Below are positions 12,859 through 24,996 of a DNA stretch of 64,000 nt, piece by piece (the stretch's first letter is position 1; each line of letters opens with the position of its first letter). The notes under the pieces are model-generated. The model was not told the origin of the DNA and searched no databases. It was given only the letters and a program-made list of their open reading frames with translations. The stretch covers positions 51,992,750-52,056,749 of the forward strand of contig NC_087070.1 of NCBI RefSeq assembly GCF_963678635.1. The letters are read 5' to 3'. This DNA is from Symsagittifera roscoffensis (lineage: Eukaryota; Xenacoelomorpha; Acoela; Convolutidae). Position numbers and translations under genes: made by a program.

Positions 12859-13776
12859 CCCGGGTTGAGCTCCATACATCGAAAATGTTTATCATACAAT
12901 TCCATACAACAAAAATCATTGTCATACAATTCAATACATCAAGTGTTCGGAGAAAATGCTTGTCAAACAATTTTCATACATTTTCGAAAAACAATAGGAA
13001 ATAAAAACTAAACGTTTTCTGCTGAAACAGAACAGTTGAAACGGAAAAAAAACTGACTTAAAAAATTTTTTTTTAAAATGCTTACCATACAATTTCCATA
13101 TGTGAAAATTGTATGACAAGCACTTTCGCCATAAAGAATAATTTTTTCGAAATTTTTTGCGAACCAGTTTTTGGAAACTTCAAATGATTTAGTAGCATTT
13201 TTTTCAAAGGATGAGAACAAAATGCGAAAACAAATCCGTTCAAATCCAAGTAACGGAGAAGCAATCAAGAACGAAAAAATAGAATTTTAGTTTATTTTTT
13301 TTCTCTCGAAAATGCTTTGATGCAAGCCACCTTTTCTGGAATTTGTCACCCTCTCTCCAGTATTGCCCCCTTAGGATCAGATTAGGACCCTGCTGCTATC
13401 TAATGAATTGAGAAGATTTCCTGTGGAAAATTAAGAAACTGAGGTTGCAACTTCTAAAAAAAACTTTTGTTTTCTCAGGTTTTTTTCTCTGTTCAGAGAT
13501 TGCACGGCTTATTAAATGGGCATTAATGTAATTTGTGCCGCATTTGAAAAAAAATGCGAAAACTGTTTGTCATACAATTCTCATAAACAACAAACTTTTA
13601 GTCATACAATTTCCATTTATGGCAAAAATGTTAGTCATACAATTTCCATTTATGGGAAAATGTTTATTATAAAGATTTCATACAATTTTCTGTACGTATG
13701 GAATTGTATGGAATTGTATGACAAGAAATTTCCCATTTATGAGAATTGTATCATAAGCATTTTTGGTCAACCCGGG
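12859..13776. mobile_element. Tc1/mariner-like MITE, 918 bp
   Basis: Terminal inverted repeats CCCGGGTTGA (12859-12868) and TCAACCCGGG (13767-13776), flanked on both sides by TA (12857-12858, 13777-13778), the Tc1/mariner target. The interior has no transposase. It holds many copies of CATACAATT with its inverse AATTGTATG, for example at 13080-13125 and 13565-13760, making it a fold-back element. Confidence 0.6.
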
Positions 13777-14019
13777 TAGTTTTAGCCGTTGAATCAATTC
13801 TTTTTTATTCTCCATTGGAGTGCGATTACCATTACGAGGCCAAACTGTGTTTTTTGTGATATTTAAAGTGATTACGCCACAGGACGAAAACAGATTTGTA
13901 GCCTAATACGCAACATTGCTAGTTTTTTTAGATCGTATTTGCTCTTTTGGATTCTACAAACACGAACATATATCCAAAGCACTGCATCGCTCAAAATCAC
14001 TCCAAAACAGGCAAACTTG

Positions 14020-14240
14020 CGGAGCTCGCAACAAAATTTGCAAACCCGCAACAAAGTTTGCGGAATCCGGAAAAATTTGAGGAATGAAAAAAAGTACTAG
14101 TATGTGTGATCAGTAAAATTACACCCTTGCGGAATCCGCAATAGAGCTTGGAATCCGATAATTGCAAGCGGAGTCCGCGAATGGCAAGCGGAATCCGCAA
14201 AATGTAAGCGGAAACTTTGGAAAAGGCTTACGCTTGCGGA
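14020..14240. repeat. degenerate GCGGAATCCGCAA array
   Basis: Roughly ten diverged copies of TTGCGGAATCCGCAA, itself nearly palindromic, for example at 14129 and 14187. It is a minisatellite-like cluster within intron 2. Confidence 0.7.
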
Positions 14241-14735
14241 ATCCAGAACAACTAGCTATATTCAATTGCTGTAGAATCTGCAAAAAACTAATGTGCCGAC
14301 AAAAATTAAGTAACACGTATTTGAGCACGGAATCCATGGAAATTTTGGAACATTTTTTCTGAATTGCCTTTGGATTCCCTTGATCTACAGACACTCATCT
14401 CTGAACCTATCCAGTGCACAGTTTGGCGTCGTAATGGCTAACAAAATCCAATTATTGCTATTCGCTATAATTGGCTTTTGTCGTTATGTTAACAATCCGC
14501 ACCTATGACACCTAGTACAAAATTTTATCCCTTGAAAGAATTAGTTCATTGTAAAAACATTTACAGATTTTCAACCTTTCCACTTTGCGTAATAAAACTA
14601 CAATTATCGATAAAAATTGCATTTATTCGCTTTTTCAACTGATTTGCAATCTGCTGATGAAACAACTGTTATTTAATTCAAAGTAGAATTTCTGTAAAAT
14701 TGCAATCTACGTCGTTTTGCTTTAAATTCTGTCAG

Positions 14736-14905
14736 GTGGTGAGTTCTGAAGTGAATGAAATAGTGAAGGAGTGTCAGTGGAAGGACAGGGACTGCAGGGA
14801 TCTCTCTCTGTGGGAGAGACTGTACACAAGGGTGGGGCAGTGCTGGGAGCTACACGTGCCAGACAGAATAGTCACTCTCACCTCACACAAGATGCGATTC
14901 ATTCG
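14736..14905 (+). CDS. DEG/ENaC channel, exon 3 (first cysteine cluster)
   Basis: This exon follows the acceptor TTCTGTCAG and encodes about 56 residues containing CQWKDRDCRD and GQCWELHV. These are the conserved finger/palm cysteines of DEG/ENaC channels (a Cys-x-Trp-x-Gly/Asp-x-x-Cys pair, then Gly-x-Cys-Tyr/Trp). Codon use is richer in G and C than the surrounding DNA, which supports coding. The donor at 14906 (GTACCC) is weak but gives phase 2, which fits exon 4 starting at 36705. The following intron is about 21.8 kb long because it contains retroelement copy 1. Confidence 0.8.
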
Positions 14906-16474
14906 GTACCCAATTTTTATTCGCTAAGTTTTTTTTTCACAAACATGTAAATTCAAAATAACCACTTGGTTAAAAATAAGCTAAATAAATATAAATATAA
15001 ATTAAATCCAAAATAAATATTCGCTGCTACAAAATGAAATTCTCATAATAAATAAAAAATCAACAACTACACCAGCATGTAAATGTACAAATACATCTTG
15101 TCTGAAAATGAATGAGACAATACTATTTACTAGAAATAATTTCGAAAAAACTTATGGCTCTATATATAGAAATTTTCCGTGTAATTCTATCAAAATTATT
15201 TAAGTTCAAATTTAATTTTTTCTCTAGATTTGTTTTTTTTCTCAGCCTCACGTTCAAACTTTTCCATTTTTTTACTATTGTTTGCCTATTGTTTCCTGCA
15301 GATTTCATTGCCCAATTTACTTTTAGAAACCAACTTTGTTCACGCTTGATTTAGATTTTTTGCGGTTTGACTTTTGATGATTTTTTAAGTTCAGTTCACT
15401 TCCTATGTTACAAGGAAGGTAAGCTCCACTATCAAATAGTGAAAGTGTAAAGGGGACAAAAAACGTGATGGACTCCTAATTTCAAAAATAGAATTTAACT
15501 AACAGATTTACCAGCGAAATGAAAATTGTTTTATTAATCCCGTTTTCTTGCATTCGGTTGATTTTATCTTTAAAAAATATCAATCATAAATTGTTCTGAA
15601 CAATCTAAAAAAGAGCTTTAAGGCCATTTGTTTTGTCTTCGAAATTCGAGTTTTTTTTAAAAACAAGTCAGTATATTTTTTTTGTATACTGACTTTCGTT
15701 TATTTTCACAGATATTCTGATATAGATAAACTGTCTACCAAGTTCATTTGTCTAAATAATTTTGCCACAACGAACATTCTAGTCAAGCTATGTTGGGCAA
15801 TGAATAGTTCGGCTGGTATAACTTTATACTTTAAAAGTAGATCACCTGCACGATCATATTTTTTGCGGAGACAGCACACTTTGATTCCCTAGTTAAATTG
15901 TCTGTTTAGTTTGTCAATTTGAGACGGGTAGATCTTGAAAAAATGCTGAACTAAAAGACTAGTATGAAAAAAGAAAGATCTGAAAAGCATAATTTTGTTT
16001 CTACTGGTACCATTTGTCGCACAGTAGATTGACTGGGATCTCGGAATTTTTACGCGTACACCATTCTTAACACACAGGCGAAAGAAAGTTTTGCAACAAT
16101 TGCGATACAACAAAAATCGCACCCCAGCTGGCTCAAAAAATAAGAGGGAAGCTGATTCGAAAAGAAATGTTAAAACAATCATTTAAAAAATTGATTTTTC
16201 AACGTTTGTCTAGAATGCGGGTAAATTTAAGGAAAAACTTTGAGAAGCTCAACTGCCAGTGTTAAATAAGCATTAAAAACAAAATGCATTAAGCCAACAC
16301 AGAGCAGACAAAAGAGTAGAGTTTGTAGACGATTGTTGAAGCAAAAAAAAATCAAAATTGAGCTAGAAAACGATTTAAAAAATCCTAAGTTTCACGCTCC
16401 ACCGTACCCTTTCGTAAGCGTAAATACAAAAAAAAACAATTAAAAATTTTTGCTGCTCGAAACGACATATGAGT

Positions 16475-17075
16475 GCAGATGATTCTCTAGAATATGTTAT
16501 CTTATAGAAAAAAAATTGGGATAGAGTGCACCGTCTACTTGTCACGCGATCTACTTTCAGCTGAATGAGTCCAAGAAATCCTTAGTCTAATACTGTTTTC
16601 AGTTTTATTCTTCTTTCAATTGACTCGTTAGTCTCAATAGATCTGAAAACACCAGGGTTAGGAGATCAAATTTAGTCTGCATAATTGTCAACACTAGATC
16701 TTAATAGTCGCAATAGATCTGGAAAACAGTAGGGCTAGGAGATCAAATTTAGTCTGGATAATTGTCAACACTTGATCTCAATAGTCGCAATAGATCTGGA
16801 AAACAGTAGGGGTAGGAGATCAAATTTAGTCTGCATAATTGTCATCACTAGATCTCAATAATCGCAATAGATCTGGAAAACAGTAGGGCTAGGAGATCAA
16901 ATTTAGATTGGATAATTTCAAATTGATCTGAATTTAAATTGTCGAGTCTACAAAAACTATAAGATGGTTAGTTATGAAATATGGTTGGTTAATAAAATTT
17001 TACTTTACAATCATATTCAAAGATATTAAAAGCTTAGAATTGGGAAGTATTAATATAGTCGAAAGTCCAATAAGA
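16475..17075 (-). mobile_element. diverged solo LTR of the giant element family
   Basis: Blocks of this stretch align in order with the 409-bp LTRs on either side of copy 1. GATAGAGTGCACCGTCTAC corresponds to GATAGGGTACACCGTCTGC. CTTAGTCTAATACTG and TAGTCTCAATAGATCT correspond to the middle of the LTR. GGTTGGTTAATAAAATTTTAC corresponds to the TTGGTTAATATTAAATAC block near the other end. Orientation matches copy 1 (minus). No internal element sequence remains, so it reads as an old solo LTR. It is about 190 bp longer than the intact LTR because of an internal tandem array. Confidence 0.7.
16629..16925 (-). repeat. four 76-77 bp tandem units inside the relic LTR
   Basis: Units start at 16629, 16705, 16782 and 16859 with TAGTCKCAATAGATCTG and share AGGAGATCAAATTTAG. 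The middle units differ at only a few positions. The unit corresponds to the part of the intact LTR containing GGCTCAATAGATCTAGG, so the array arose by duplication within this LTR. Duplicated LTR segments of this size are often enhancer repeats in retroviruses; that role here is inference only. Confidence 0.85.
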
Positions 17076-17236
17076 TCACACGTCGACAAAGAACTTTTTT
17101 ATTGAAATTTAGGCAATGGAAAGTTGGTGATACATAAACCCTTTTTTTATCAAAATCATCAGTTTTTCAAAAATACTACTTTGAAAGTTTCTGAAAGCCT
17201 TCAAATAATTGCTTTTATTAATCAAGCTTTTGAACT

Positions 17237-17645
17237 TGAGTTAGGATCAAGTGGTTAACTCATAGAGTAATTTCGGATAGGGTACACCGTCTGCTCGTCA
17301 TGCTATCTTATTTTCGGCCGGATAGATTCGTGCAACTTCTTAGTCTAATATCGATCCTAACCTTACTCTTATACTATCTAGTCTCAGGTTGTTTAACTAG
17401 TCTCTGCTAGGCTCAATAGATCTAGGGTATACTGGTTTATTGCGGCTGCTGAAGTTCTCTTGGAGAGGCAACTAATTTCTAAGTTAAATTCAAATCTCTC
17501 TGGTGCTGAAATTACAAGTAATTTCAGCACTTACAAATAAGTGGGTTGTTAGTTAGATGGATCATGATTGGTTAATATTAAATACTTTACAGTGGTAAAA
17601 TATCTAATTTATCCAATCATAAAATGTAGTTTAGATCAGGTTCCA
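17237..17645 (-). repeat. 3' LTR of copy 1
   Basis: 409 bp, differing from the 5' LTR of the same copy at about five positions. The same perfect palindrome is at 17504-17529. It is preceded on the minus strand by the short purine stretch GGATGGG, the probable plus-strand priming site. Confidence 0.95.
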
Positions 17646-19170
17646 CCCATCCGGGTTTTACAGAGTTTTTTAGAATTGTCTTTCTGCAATTCAAAGGATG
17701 GATGATGGACGTTGGTATTTGGCGAACATCATATTCTTCTGGGTTCTCTTGTTAGAGAACTTCCAGGACGCTGGAATGATGGATATCAATCGTTGTGTCT
17801 TCTTATGACAACGACTGGGTTTCCCAATGAAATCAATCTGATTTCAGAATGGTTTGCTATGACAGGTTTTTCTGTTTCATGTAGAGAACTTCTTTTGTGT
17901 TCGACCTTGTCTGGGAATGGCGTGGAGATTGTGCGTGGAGGGGATGCCTGGTTACTCGGATTTGTACGTATACTTGAACATCGAGGTGGTCATTGGTCTA
18001 GTTCAATGAAGTCCTTTTCTGCGAAGTCAAGTCGTACTCTAAATCCTTTGAGTTGTGATTGTGGACGGCATATTGGCTGTGGTTGGCCATTCGTTTTCGA
18101 GTGTAGTGGGGTCATTTTGTCTTTGGATGTTTGTCTTTGGTGTTGTATGCTGATCTATATACTGCAAGGTATAATTTACATTTTATAAAATTTTTATTAG
18201 TTCAGTGTTTTAATTATGATTTTGGTTAGTTGTTTTCACAAAAGCTTTTTGTTTTAGTTCGGTTATTTTGAAGAGTTACTCACCCTTGAGTACCTCTTAT
18301 TAAAAATAGAAGTGTGGTCACAAAGCGTGGATGTAGCGCGGTGGGTTAGGCCGGCTATAGAGCATGCTCAGGACGTCCTCTCTGGTGGGTTAGACCAGGA
18401 GTGGGAGTATGATTTCGTGCGGTTTCTGTGAGAGGTCCTGTTATGTGATAACGTTTTATGTTGGGTTTGTGGTGTTTTTTTTTATGTTTCGTTGGTTGTG
18501 TCCTTTTTTCAAAAATCAAATTGTTTTTGGTATGGGTTTGTCTTTCGACTTTTTTGTGTTTTATTATTTCTTTCTTAGAATTAATAATAGTCTTCAAAAG
18601 AATAAATTATCCAATTTTAAACTGGGTTAACCCGGTTTGGGTACCGTTGGTTTCCTTTTCCTAGTCATGCTATTATTTTATGATTTGTGGTGTTTAGTAA
18701 GCTGCGTTGGTTTGTTTGGTTTAGTATATAATTCCTTTCCTACTGGGTTAAAGGAAAGTTTGGAACTTGTTATCGTGTGTTAGAGTTGTTGAGTGTGAAA
18801 ACTTGAAACTGAAATTCATTATTTAAACAATTCTTCGTGGGCGAGCTGTGCGAGTTTGGATAGAATTCTTGTGCGAGTGAATGAAAATATCAAAAGGTTA
18901 GTACTGCATTTTCGTCTTATCAATTTACTACATAGAATTTCAATTTTACTGCTAGTTTTGGGGAAAAATTAAGTTACAAATTTTCATCATTACTAAATTT
19001 ACTGCTTTTGGGGAAACAATTTATAAATGAATTTACTACATTGGTATGAATTTTATTATATTTATCTATTGCAAAATATTAATAGAGTTTAGAAGAATTT
19101 GAAGAAGTTTTCTGTTTTTTATTTTTCTTTTGTGTTTTTTGCAGATGATCGTGGGATGAAGACTAAAAAT
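17646..19170 (-). other. 3' untranslated region of copy 1
   Basis: About 1.5 kb with no sense ORF. It has a repeated GGCCTAACCCACC-type motif with flanking self-complementary segments (about 18340-18400) and palindromes such as CTGGGTTAACCCGG (18622-18635). The opposite strand holds a 158-codon ORF (17712-18188) that is not intact in copy 2. Confidence 0.5.
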
Positions 19171-19253
19171 CTAAATGAGACATGGATAAAGAATGTTTAG
19201 TTTTAATTTGAATTTATATTTATTAGTGAAGAATATGTATAAATTATACTTAC
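19171..19253 (-). other. candidate 3'-UTR intron of copy 1 (83 nt)
   Basis: Minus strand: the stop of ORF600 is followed after one base by AAG/GTAAGT, and the acceptor TCTCATTTAG/A lies 83 nt on. The same arrangement exists in copy 2, where the intron is 79 nt. Confidence 0.55.
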
Positions 19254-19256
19254 CTT

Positions 19257-21065
19257 TTAGTCGTCGGGGAAAAAACTGTGGGGGAAGATGTCGTGTATTA
19301 TGTCGGAGTTTGTTAGTAATTTTGCTAGTATGCGAATGATGTTTTTAGTTTGAAGCAGTGGCCAAAGCAATTGAAGTGCTTTAATAGTTTTTAGTTCTTC
19401 AGTGCCAACTGCAAACTCATAGGGTGTGTTTTGAATGAGATTATATAATTTGTGATTGTATTTAGTGTTGTGGATGAATTCTAATATTGGGATTTCTATA
19501 GGTTGAATAAATTCATGTGGGATAAGGAAGGGTCTGGATTCTTTTGCGTTAAGGGTCTTCGTGATGGGACAAAATTTATACATTTGGGTTATGGGATCAT
19601 AATTGCGAAGAATACCGTGAAGGTTAGTATCTTTGATGCAATATGTGAAGTTAAGAAAAAATGGTGAAGTGTATTTAGAGTTAATGAACTGAAAACGGTG
19701 GTGTGGTTGTCTTGATGGAGTGTGCAGATCAAAATGATTTTGTATGAAACGATAATATGTATATGTGTGGGTTTGTTTAGTGCGTAACATAATGTCGTGT
19801 GATCAGTGCAAATCGCGTTCATGTGGTGCAAGGAAATTGAAGGTTAGTGAAAATAATTGAAATCTTTCTTTAAAACTTTCGTAAACTTGCATGTCGGTTA
19901 GTGCTTCAGAAATGACGTGATCGAATTTGCGATCAAATATATTGAGTGTAAATACATATGGTGTTTTGATGAAAAATTTTTCTGTGATTTGTGGGCTAGC
20001 GAAGCGATCATCATCTAAAAATTGGTCTTGGTTAGCTCGGATGATGTTATGATCGTAATATTCTAGCGTATATTCGTTAGCTCGGGGTGCAGTGAATGTT
20101 TTTAGTGACTTTTTATATCCTATATAAGTAAATTGTCTATGTGTTAGTGGTGTGGTGAGTCGGTATAGCATATTTTGATTTCTTTCTATATCGATATGAG
20201 TATTAGATAATGGTAGGCAAAGTGGATTAGTAAAATGATAATATGATGTCCAATGAAGTGTAGGCATTAAAACATGTTCATCTACAAAACTACGTGTGTC
20301 GTTAGTGCCATGAGGGGTGTTTAAAGTATACTGTGGAACTGAAGGTAAGGTGATTGCTAGAAAATCTTTCGTGTTAGTGTGATTTGGATGATTAATATAT
20401 TCACGGGCTGTTCCTGGTTTTGTTGGAAATGGATGGTTTGGGAATTTTCTTTTGAAAGTGCGATAAGCTCTATTAGTGCTATTTGATGATTCGGTGGGTG
20501 TGGATGATGGTGCTAATGATGCGGTATAAGCTGAAGAGGGTGTAGGGGTAGGTGGGTTTGATGATTCTATTGTGGATGAAATCTGATTTATAGTGGGGGT
20601 GTCAAGGTGTAAGGGTTGTTGTTGTAGGGTGATAAAATTATCTAGTTCTTGGGAAATTTGGGGAATATCTGGAGAATTGGATGATCGGTTTGAATGAAAT
20701 GAAGAGTAGGTTGGGGTGACTTGGGAGGCGTAAGAGGGTGTAGAAATGGATGGGAGTGGGTTATTTGGTGGGATTGGTTGAAAAGGGGGTGTTGAAAAAA
20801 TTGAGGAGTTGGTTTGAAAATTATTGGATGGAGATAGTTCAGAGTCTGCAAATTCATCAGGGGTTTCAATATTAGGGTTATTGAGTTGTGAAATGGAGTA
20901 TAAAACTGAAATATGTGAATAAGTGTCTAAATTCATGCCTGATGTTATATTACTGGTTGGGAAATCGGGTGGCGGGAAGGCAAAAAGTGGAATTATTGTA
21001 ATTGGAGTGTTGAGGTTGGTTGGGTGGGAATTTGAACGGTGTAGGGATCCAAGTTGTCGGCTCAT
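19257..21065 (-). pseudogene. ORF600 of copy 1, one internal stop
   Basis: Counterpart of the 600-codon ORF in copy 2, opened by the ATGA overlap at 21062-21065. It is interrupted by a TGA at 19803-19805 where copy 2 has a Cys codon, leaving 420 and 177 residues. The C-terminal two thirds are strongly conserved between copies and the Pro/Ser/Thr-rich N-terminal 190 residues are more variable. Function unknown. Confidence 0.85.
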
Positions 21066-23681
21066 CGTGGGCTAAAAAAATTATTATTTTGAGACTGAAA
21101 AGCGGTGGTATGGGGTTGTTCTATAATTTGTTCATATGTATTTTCATCTTGTGAATGATGTGTCATTATATGTTGAATGGGACTTTGTGATATGGTTGGT
21201 CTAAAATTTGGATTATGTGTTATTGCTAAATTTCGAAAACTTCGTGGGACTAGGGATAATGGATGGTTATGTGGTAGGGGTGGTAACTGTGGTGCTGTAG
21301 GCGTTATTTCTACATTATTATGTTCTTCGTCGTATGTGTTCTGTCTTGTTGCTATTTTTGTATTGTATTCTTTTATTTGTGCGTCTAAAAGAATTTTGTT
21401 TATTGATGATGAAAAAATTCTAAAGAATCCTGCAAATAGTATGCGTGCTACACTTGCTTGTCTATTGACTTGTGTGTGTATAGCACATGTGTTATAGATT
21501 CCTTTTAAAAGTGAAAAAAGAAATCCTATAAAAATAAACATTGCGTATAGAATAGTCAACTTTTCTAAGATGTAATAGGGCCATCCTAGAAAATCAAGAA
21601 TTTCATTTTTTTAGTGTAACAAAGCTAAAAATATTTATAGGTGAGATATCTTGTGGTCGGTATTTTTCACCGTTTAGATATATATAGTCTTTAATGTTTT
21701 TAAAATATCCGCTATAATCTTGTGTATAGATATCTGCAAATCCTGCGGTTTCGGCAAGTTTGCGTAAGTTTTGGTCAATTGATTGTCTTTGTATAATGTC
21801 CATTTGAGTTAATAATTCTTGGAATTGTTGTGTTCTAATGTGATGTTGGATATCGGATTTTGAATATATTCCAATTGATTGTAAGTCGATATTTGGGTTT
21901 CGAGCAATAGCTCTAATGCTTTCTGGTGAAATTTTTTTGAGTGATTGCATTAATGTGGGGTATGGGGTAAGAAGGTAATATTTATCTTCATCAGGGTTCA
22001 GTTGTACTACATTTTGGCTATTTTCTGATCCACATGGAACTGCGGTATCCCAGAAATAGGTTCGTCTTGAAAGTGTGTCAACGAAATGTACTTTATTCTT
22101 ATAAAAGATAGGGATTCTTTTATAGCATCGTTTATCTTCAAAAACAAAGGGTGGTGATACTTTTTTGGTACAGGTATAAAACCATAAAATGTTTCCTTCG
22201 TAGTCTAAAAAATTTGATCTATTTCCTGATAGTAAATATCCTGCGTAGGGTATTTTTAATACTGCTAGTGCAAGTGATTGTAAGATTTGTGTTCGTTCTA
22301 ATTCGCATAGTTGGTGAAGTGTTTCTAATTCAGAGAGTGACATTTCCTGAAAAATTCGGCTAATTGTGTAGTCTAATTTCATATCTTAGTGAATATCATA
22401 GTGGATATTACCAAAATAAGTACTATTCATTAGTGACAGTTCTTGTAAACGTGTGCTTCTAGTGTCATGGGGCTTTAGATGTCCACCAGGTTGACCTTTA
22501 CTTTTTTGAAAATTAACTGGTATATATGATGTTCCTTCGTTTATAGGATGACTTGTGGCATATAGGTCGATTTTTATTTTTCCAGTGGTCATGTCGAATC
22601 TTTTTTCGTATTCAACTAATATTTCGGAGTATTGTGTTTTGTGAAGTGGGTTTCTGTATTTACATGCAAGTTCTGTTTCTTGATATATTTGAAAACGTGT
22701 CAATTTATTTTCTATATTGTGAATGTTTCTAAACTTAGTACTTTGTTTTCGTGATGGATTTACTTGATCATATGGAATTGATTGTATAAAAAATTTTTCG
22801 TGAAATTTTATCATTCGGGCGTGTATTTTTGCTACTTGAAATGTTGTACATGTGTCTTCGGGGAACCAAACAATTGTTGCTTGTGTTCGTGTTGTAGGCT
22901 CACAATAGCCTTGATAGTTTTTACAAGGTAATCTAATTCCTTGATAGATCATTGTGATGTCAGATAAATCGCGTGTGAGTTGTATTTTTTCGAAATGTAT
23001 TTTCCAATCGAAAAACATTATTTCTTGATATCCTTTATTTTTTGTGTCTGCTTTGCAGTTTGATGGGTTATTTATACCAATGTGCGGTATCCAGTGTTTA
23101 TCGTGTATGTCATAAGTTAATCTTCCGTGTGCGCCGTTGTATGGGTATTTTTCATCTAGTTTTATATGTCCTTGATATCTTTCAAGTTCTGCTTGATGTA
23201 CAGAATCTGCAAAAACTTGGAAACACACTAACTTTCTATCTGTGTTTTTATTTCTTGTGATATTTAGTCTGAGTAACTCGTTCTTACAATCTTCGGGATT
23301 GAGATGTAAAAGTCGTTCGATATTACTTTGGTAAAATGATTCGTGGTCAAGTCGGTTTTTATTTCCATTTGAGACTTGTGAACAATGTACTTTCTTTTCA
23401 GAAAATGTTGCTGTGAATTTATATCCTATAACTGTTGATGCTCGGGCTTTTGAATAGAGTGTCGCTATTACATTTGTAGTTTCTATAGCTTGTGGTTCTG
23501 TTTCGCATTGTGATACTTGATTTATTGCATATTTGTGTAGTGTTTTTTGTTCATTTTCTTCACAATCGTAATGTGTTACTAACAAATCTTGGGGTCCTGT
23601 GCGGGGGGAAGGATTTATGTTCTGATTGGAAATTACTAGAAAAAAGACTTGGAGAAAAATTAATATTTTTAGAATATACAT
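21062..23681 (-). pseudogene. envelope-like glycoprotein of copy 1, broken
   Basis: Counterpart of the 872-residue copy 2 protein. It has the same signal peptide, ectodomain cysteines, transmembrane segment and tail, but is split into three open pieces (23681-22386, 22382-21603, 21559-21062) by one in-frame stop and one 1-nt frameshift near 21605. Its end overlaps the next ORF by ATGA (21062-21065), as in copy 2. Despite being broken it remains highly similar to copy 2, with many silent third-position differences. Confidence 0.88.
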
Positions 23682-24820
23682 GTGTATGATAATCCTGAGT
23701 ATGGGTTATAAAATGTGATATAACCAATTGTCTTTTTGGTATATCTGTCGTATTTGTATATTACTTCAGTTGTTATAAATGGTGGTGGTAGTGATTGAGC
23801 TGTTATATTTGGTGGGTATAATGGGTAGGGATGTTGAGCAATGTTGTTTAGTTTAACCGTGATTTCGAATTTTAATTGTAGACTATTTTGTTGGAGTATT
23901 TGGATGTTATGATCACGAATGTCTTCGTTGATGTCTTGTCTATATTATCTATTGAGTGCCCAGTTGTGGAGTCGGTTACTTTCTGGATGTTGTCCAAATA
24001 ATGGCGGGGGTGCTGTGAATGTATTCCAGTCTAATCTTAAAGGAATATTTGTTGATGATTGTTCTCGATATATAGCGTCGAGGTTATTTGGGAAATTTAA
24101 AGGAAAAGGCGTCGGTGAAATCTGGCTTATTGATGTTGTTGATGGTAGTGATAATGTTTCTGGTAGTGATGATGATGTTGTTGTATCCGTAGAAATATCT
24201 ATTGGATCATTGATTAAATTTGGTTCACCTTGTGTGAATGATTGTGTTGTCCAATTTGGTAGTCGTGATGTTTGGTTTGGGGGGTTAAAGGGATTTTCAC
24301 GTATTTGTTCAGATGTTGGTGTTGAACCTAAGTAATCTGAGGGTAGGCTTGAGGTGCTACGTTGTGAAAGAAGCGTAGGGGTTTCTGGTAATGTACCAAT
24401 GGGGTTTTCTGGAGTACTTTGTGATGGGGATTGGGGTATATCAAAATGAACTCGGGGGGTTTGAAAATTTCTATTTCGTCGAGGATGTATAATTTGTCTA
24501 TTTATTTCAACGGTATTTTGATTTTGACTAAGATTTCGTATTCTACTTAATTCTTGTGGTAGTGTTGGGTACAAGTTATATGTTGGTTCACTTAGAGGTG
24601 ATTGTCGTTGAACTGGTTCTAGTGGTTCAGATAAGCGAGCGTGTCGTTCTTCAAAGGTATATGGGTTATCTTGAAAAGAAATTCGTGTAGATGTTTGAGG
24701 GTTTTGGGTAGTTAGAGGTGGTGTTGGGTTATCTTGGGATGATGTCGGTAAAAACTGACTGTGTGATTGTTGGTTAGCAATTTTTGATGGTTTTTGATCT
24801 ATTTCTTTTAGTGAAAAAAT
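23669..24820 (-). pseudogene. Pro/Ser-rich AUG-less ORF of copy 1, broken
   Basis: Frame on the minus strand, open from 24820 down to a stop at 23945, then continuing to the shared stop at 23669-23671, which overlaps the envelope ATG. It is rich in Pro, Ser, Thr, Asn and Gln with SLPETLSLPS-type repeats. No ATG occurs in frame; the first near-cognate start is a TTG. In copy 1 this frame is offset by -1 from the membrane ORF, whereas in copy 2 they share a frame. Stop readthrough is therefore not a conserved way to express it. Confidence 0.6.
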
Positions 24821-24996
24821 TTATGTTTATTGTAGTACTCTTCTAGAAAAAGAAGTAGAAGGATTGTTGCTAGGGCGAATGTGATGATTGCTTTCTTTAT
24901 AAATTTGCATATTGTCAAGATGAGGGATGATAGAAATGTTATAAAAATTACAAATAGTAAAAAAATATAGGTTCTACTAAAAATGGTTCGTATCAT
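24808..24996 (-). CDS. one-pass membrane protein ORF of copy 1 (62 aa)
   Basis: An intact 62-codon ORF with a single hydrophobic segment (about residues 11-27) followed by Cys-Lys-Lys and a second hydrophobic stretch ending LEEYYNKHK. It starts at the ATGA that ends the upstream hydrophobic ORF. Copy 2 has the same ORF with few changes. No family is recognised. Its size and position resemble small viroporin-like or accessory membrane proteins, but that is only an analogy. Confidence 0.6.
   Translation of the reverse strand: MIRTIFSRTYIFLLFVIFITFLSSLILTICKFIKKAIITFALATILLLLFLEEYYNKHKFFH

Larger units (their letters stand above)
12051..14735 (+). other. DEG/ENaC intron 2 with repeats
   Basis: The intron runs from GTAAAT to TTCTGTCAG. 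It holds a family B repeat copy (about 12180-12620), the 918-bp CCCGGGTTGA-TIR element (12859-13776) and a degenerate palindromic GCGGAATCCGCAA-type cluster (about 14020-14240). No other gene is seen. Confidence 0.55.
14906..17236 (+). other. DEG/ENaC intron 3, left part, with a relic LTR
   Basis: AT-rich intron sequence without a supported ORF. A 96-codon minus-strand frame at 15889-16182 has no recognisable features. The right end carries the diverged LTR relic at about 16475-17075, followed by 160 bp of plain sequence and then AACT, the left target-site duplication of copy 1 (17233-17236). Confidence 0.55.
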
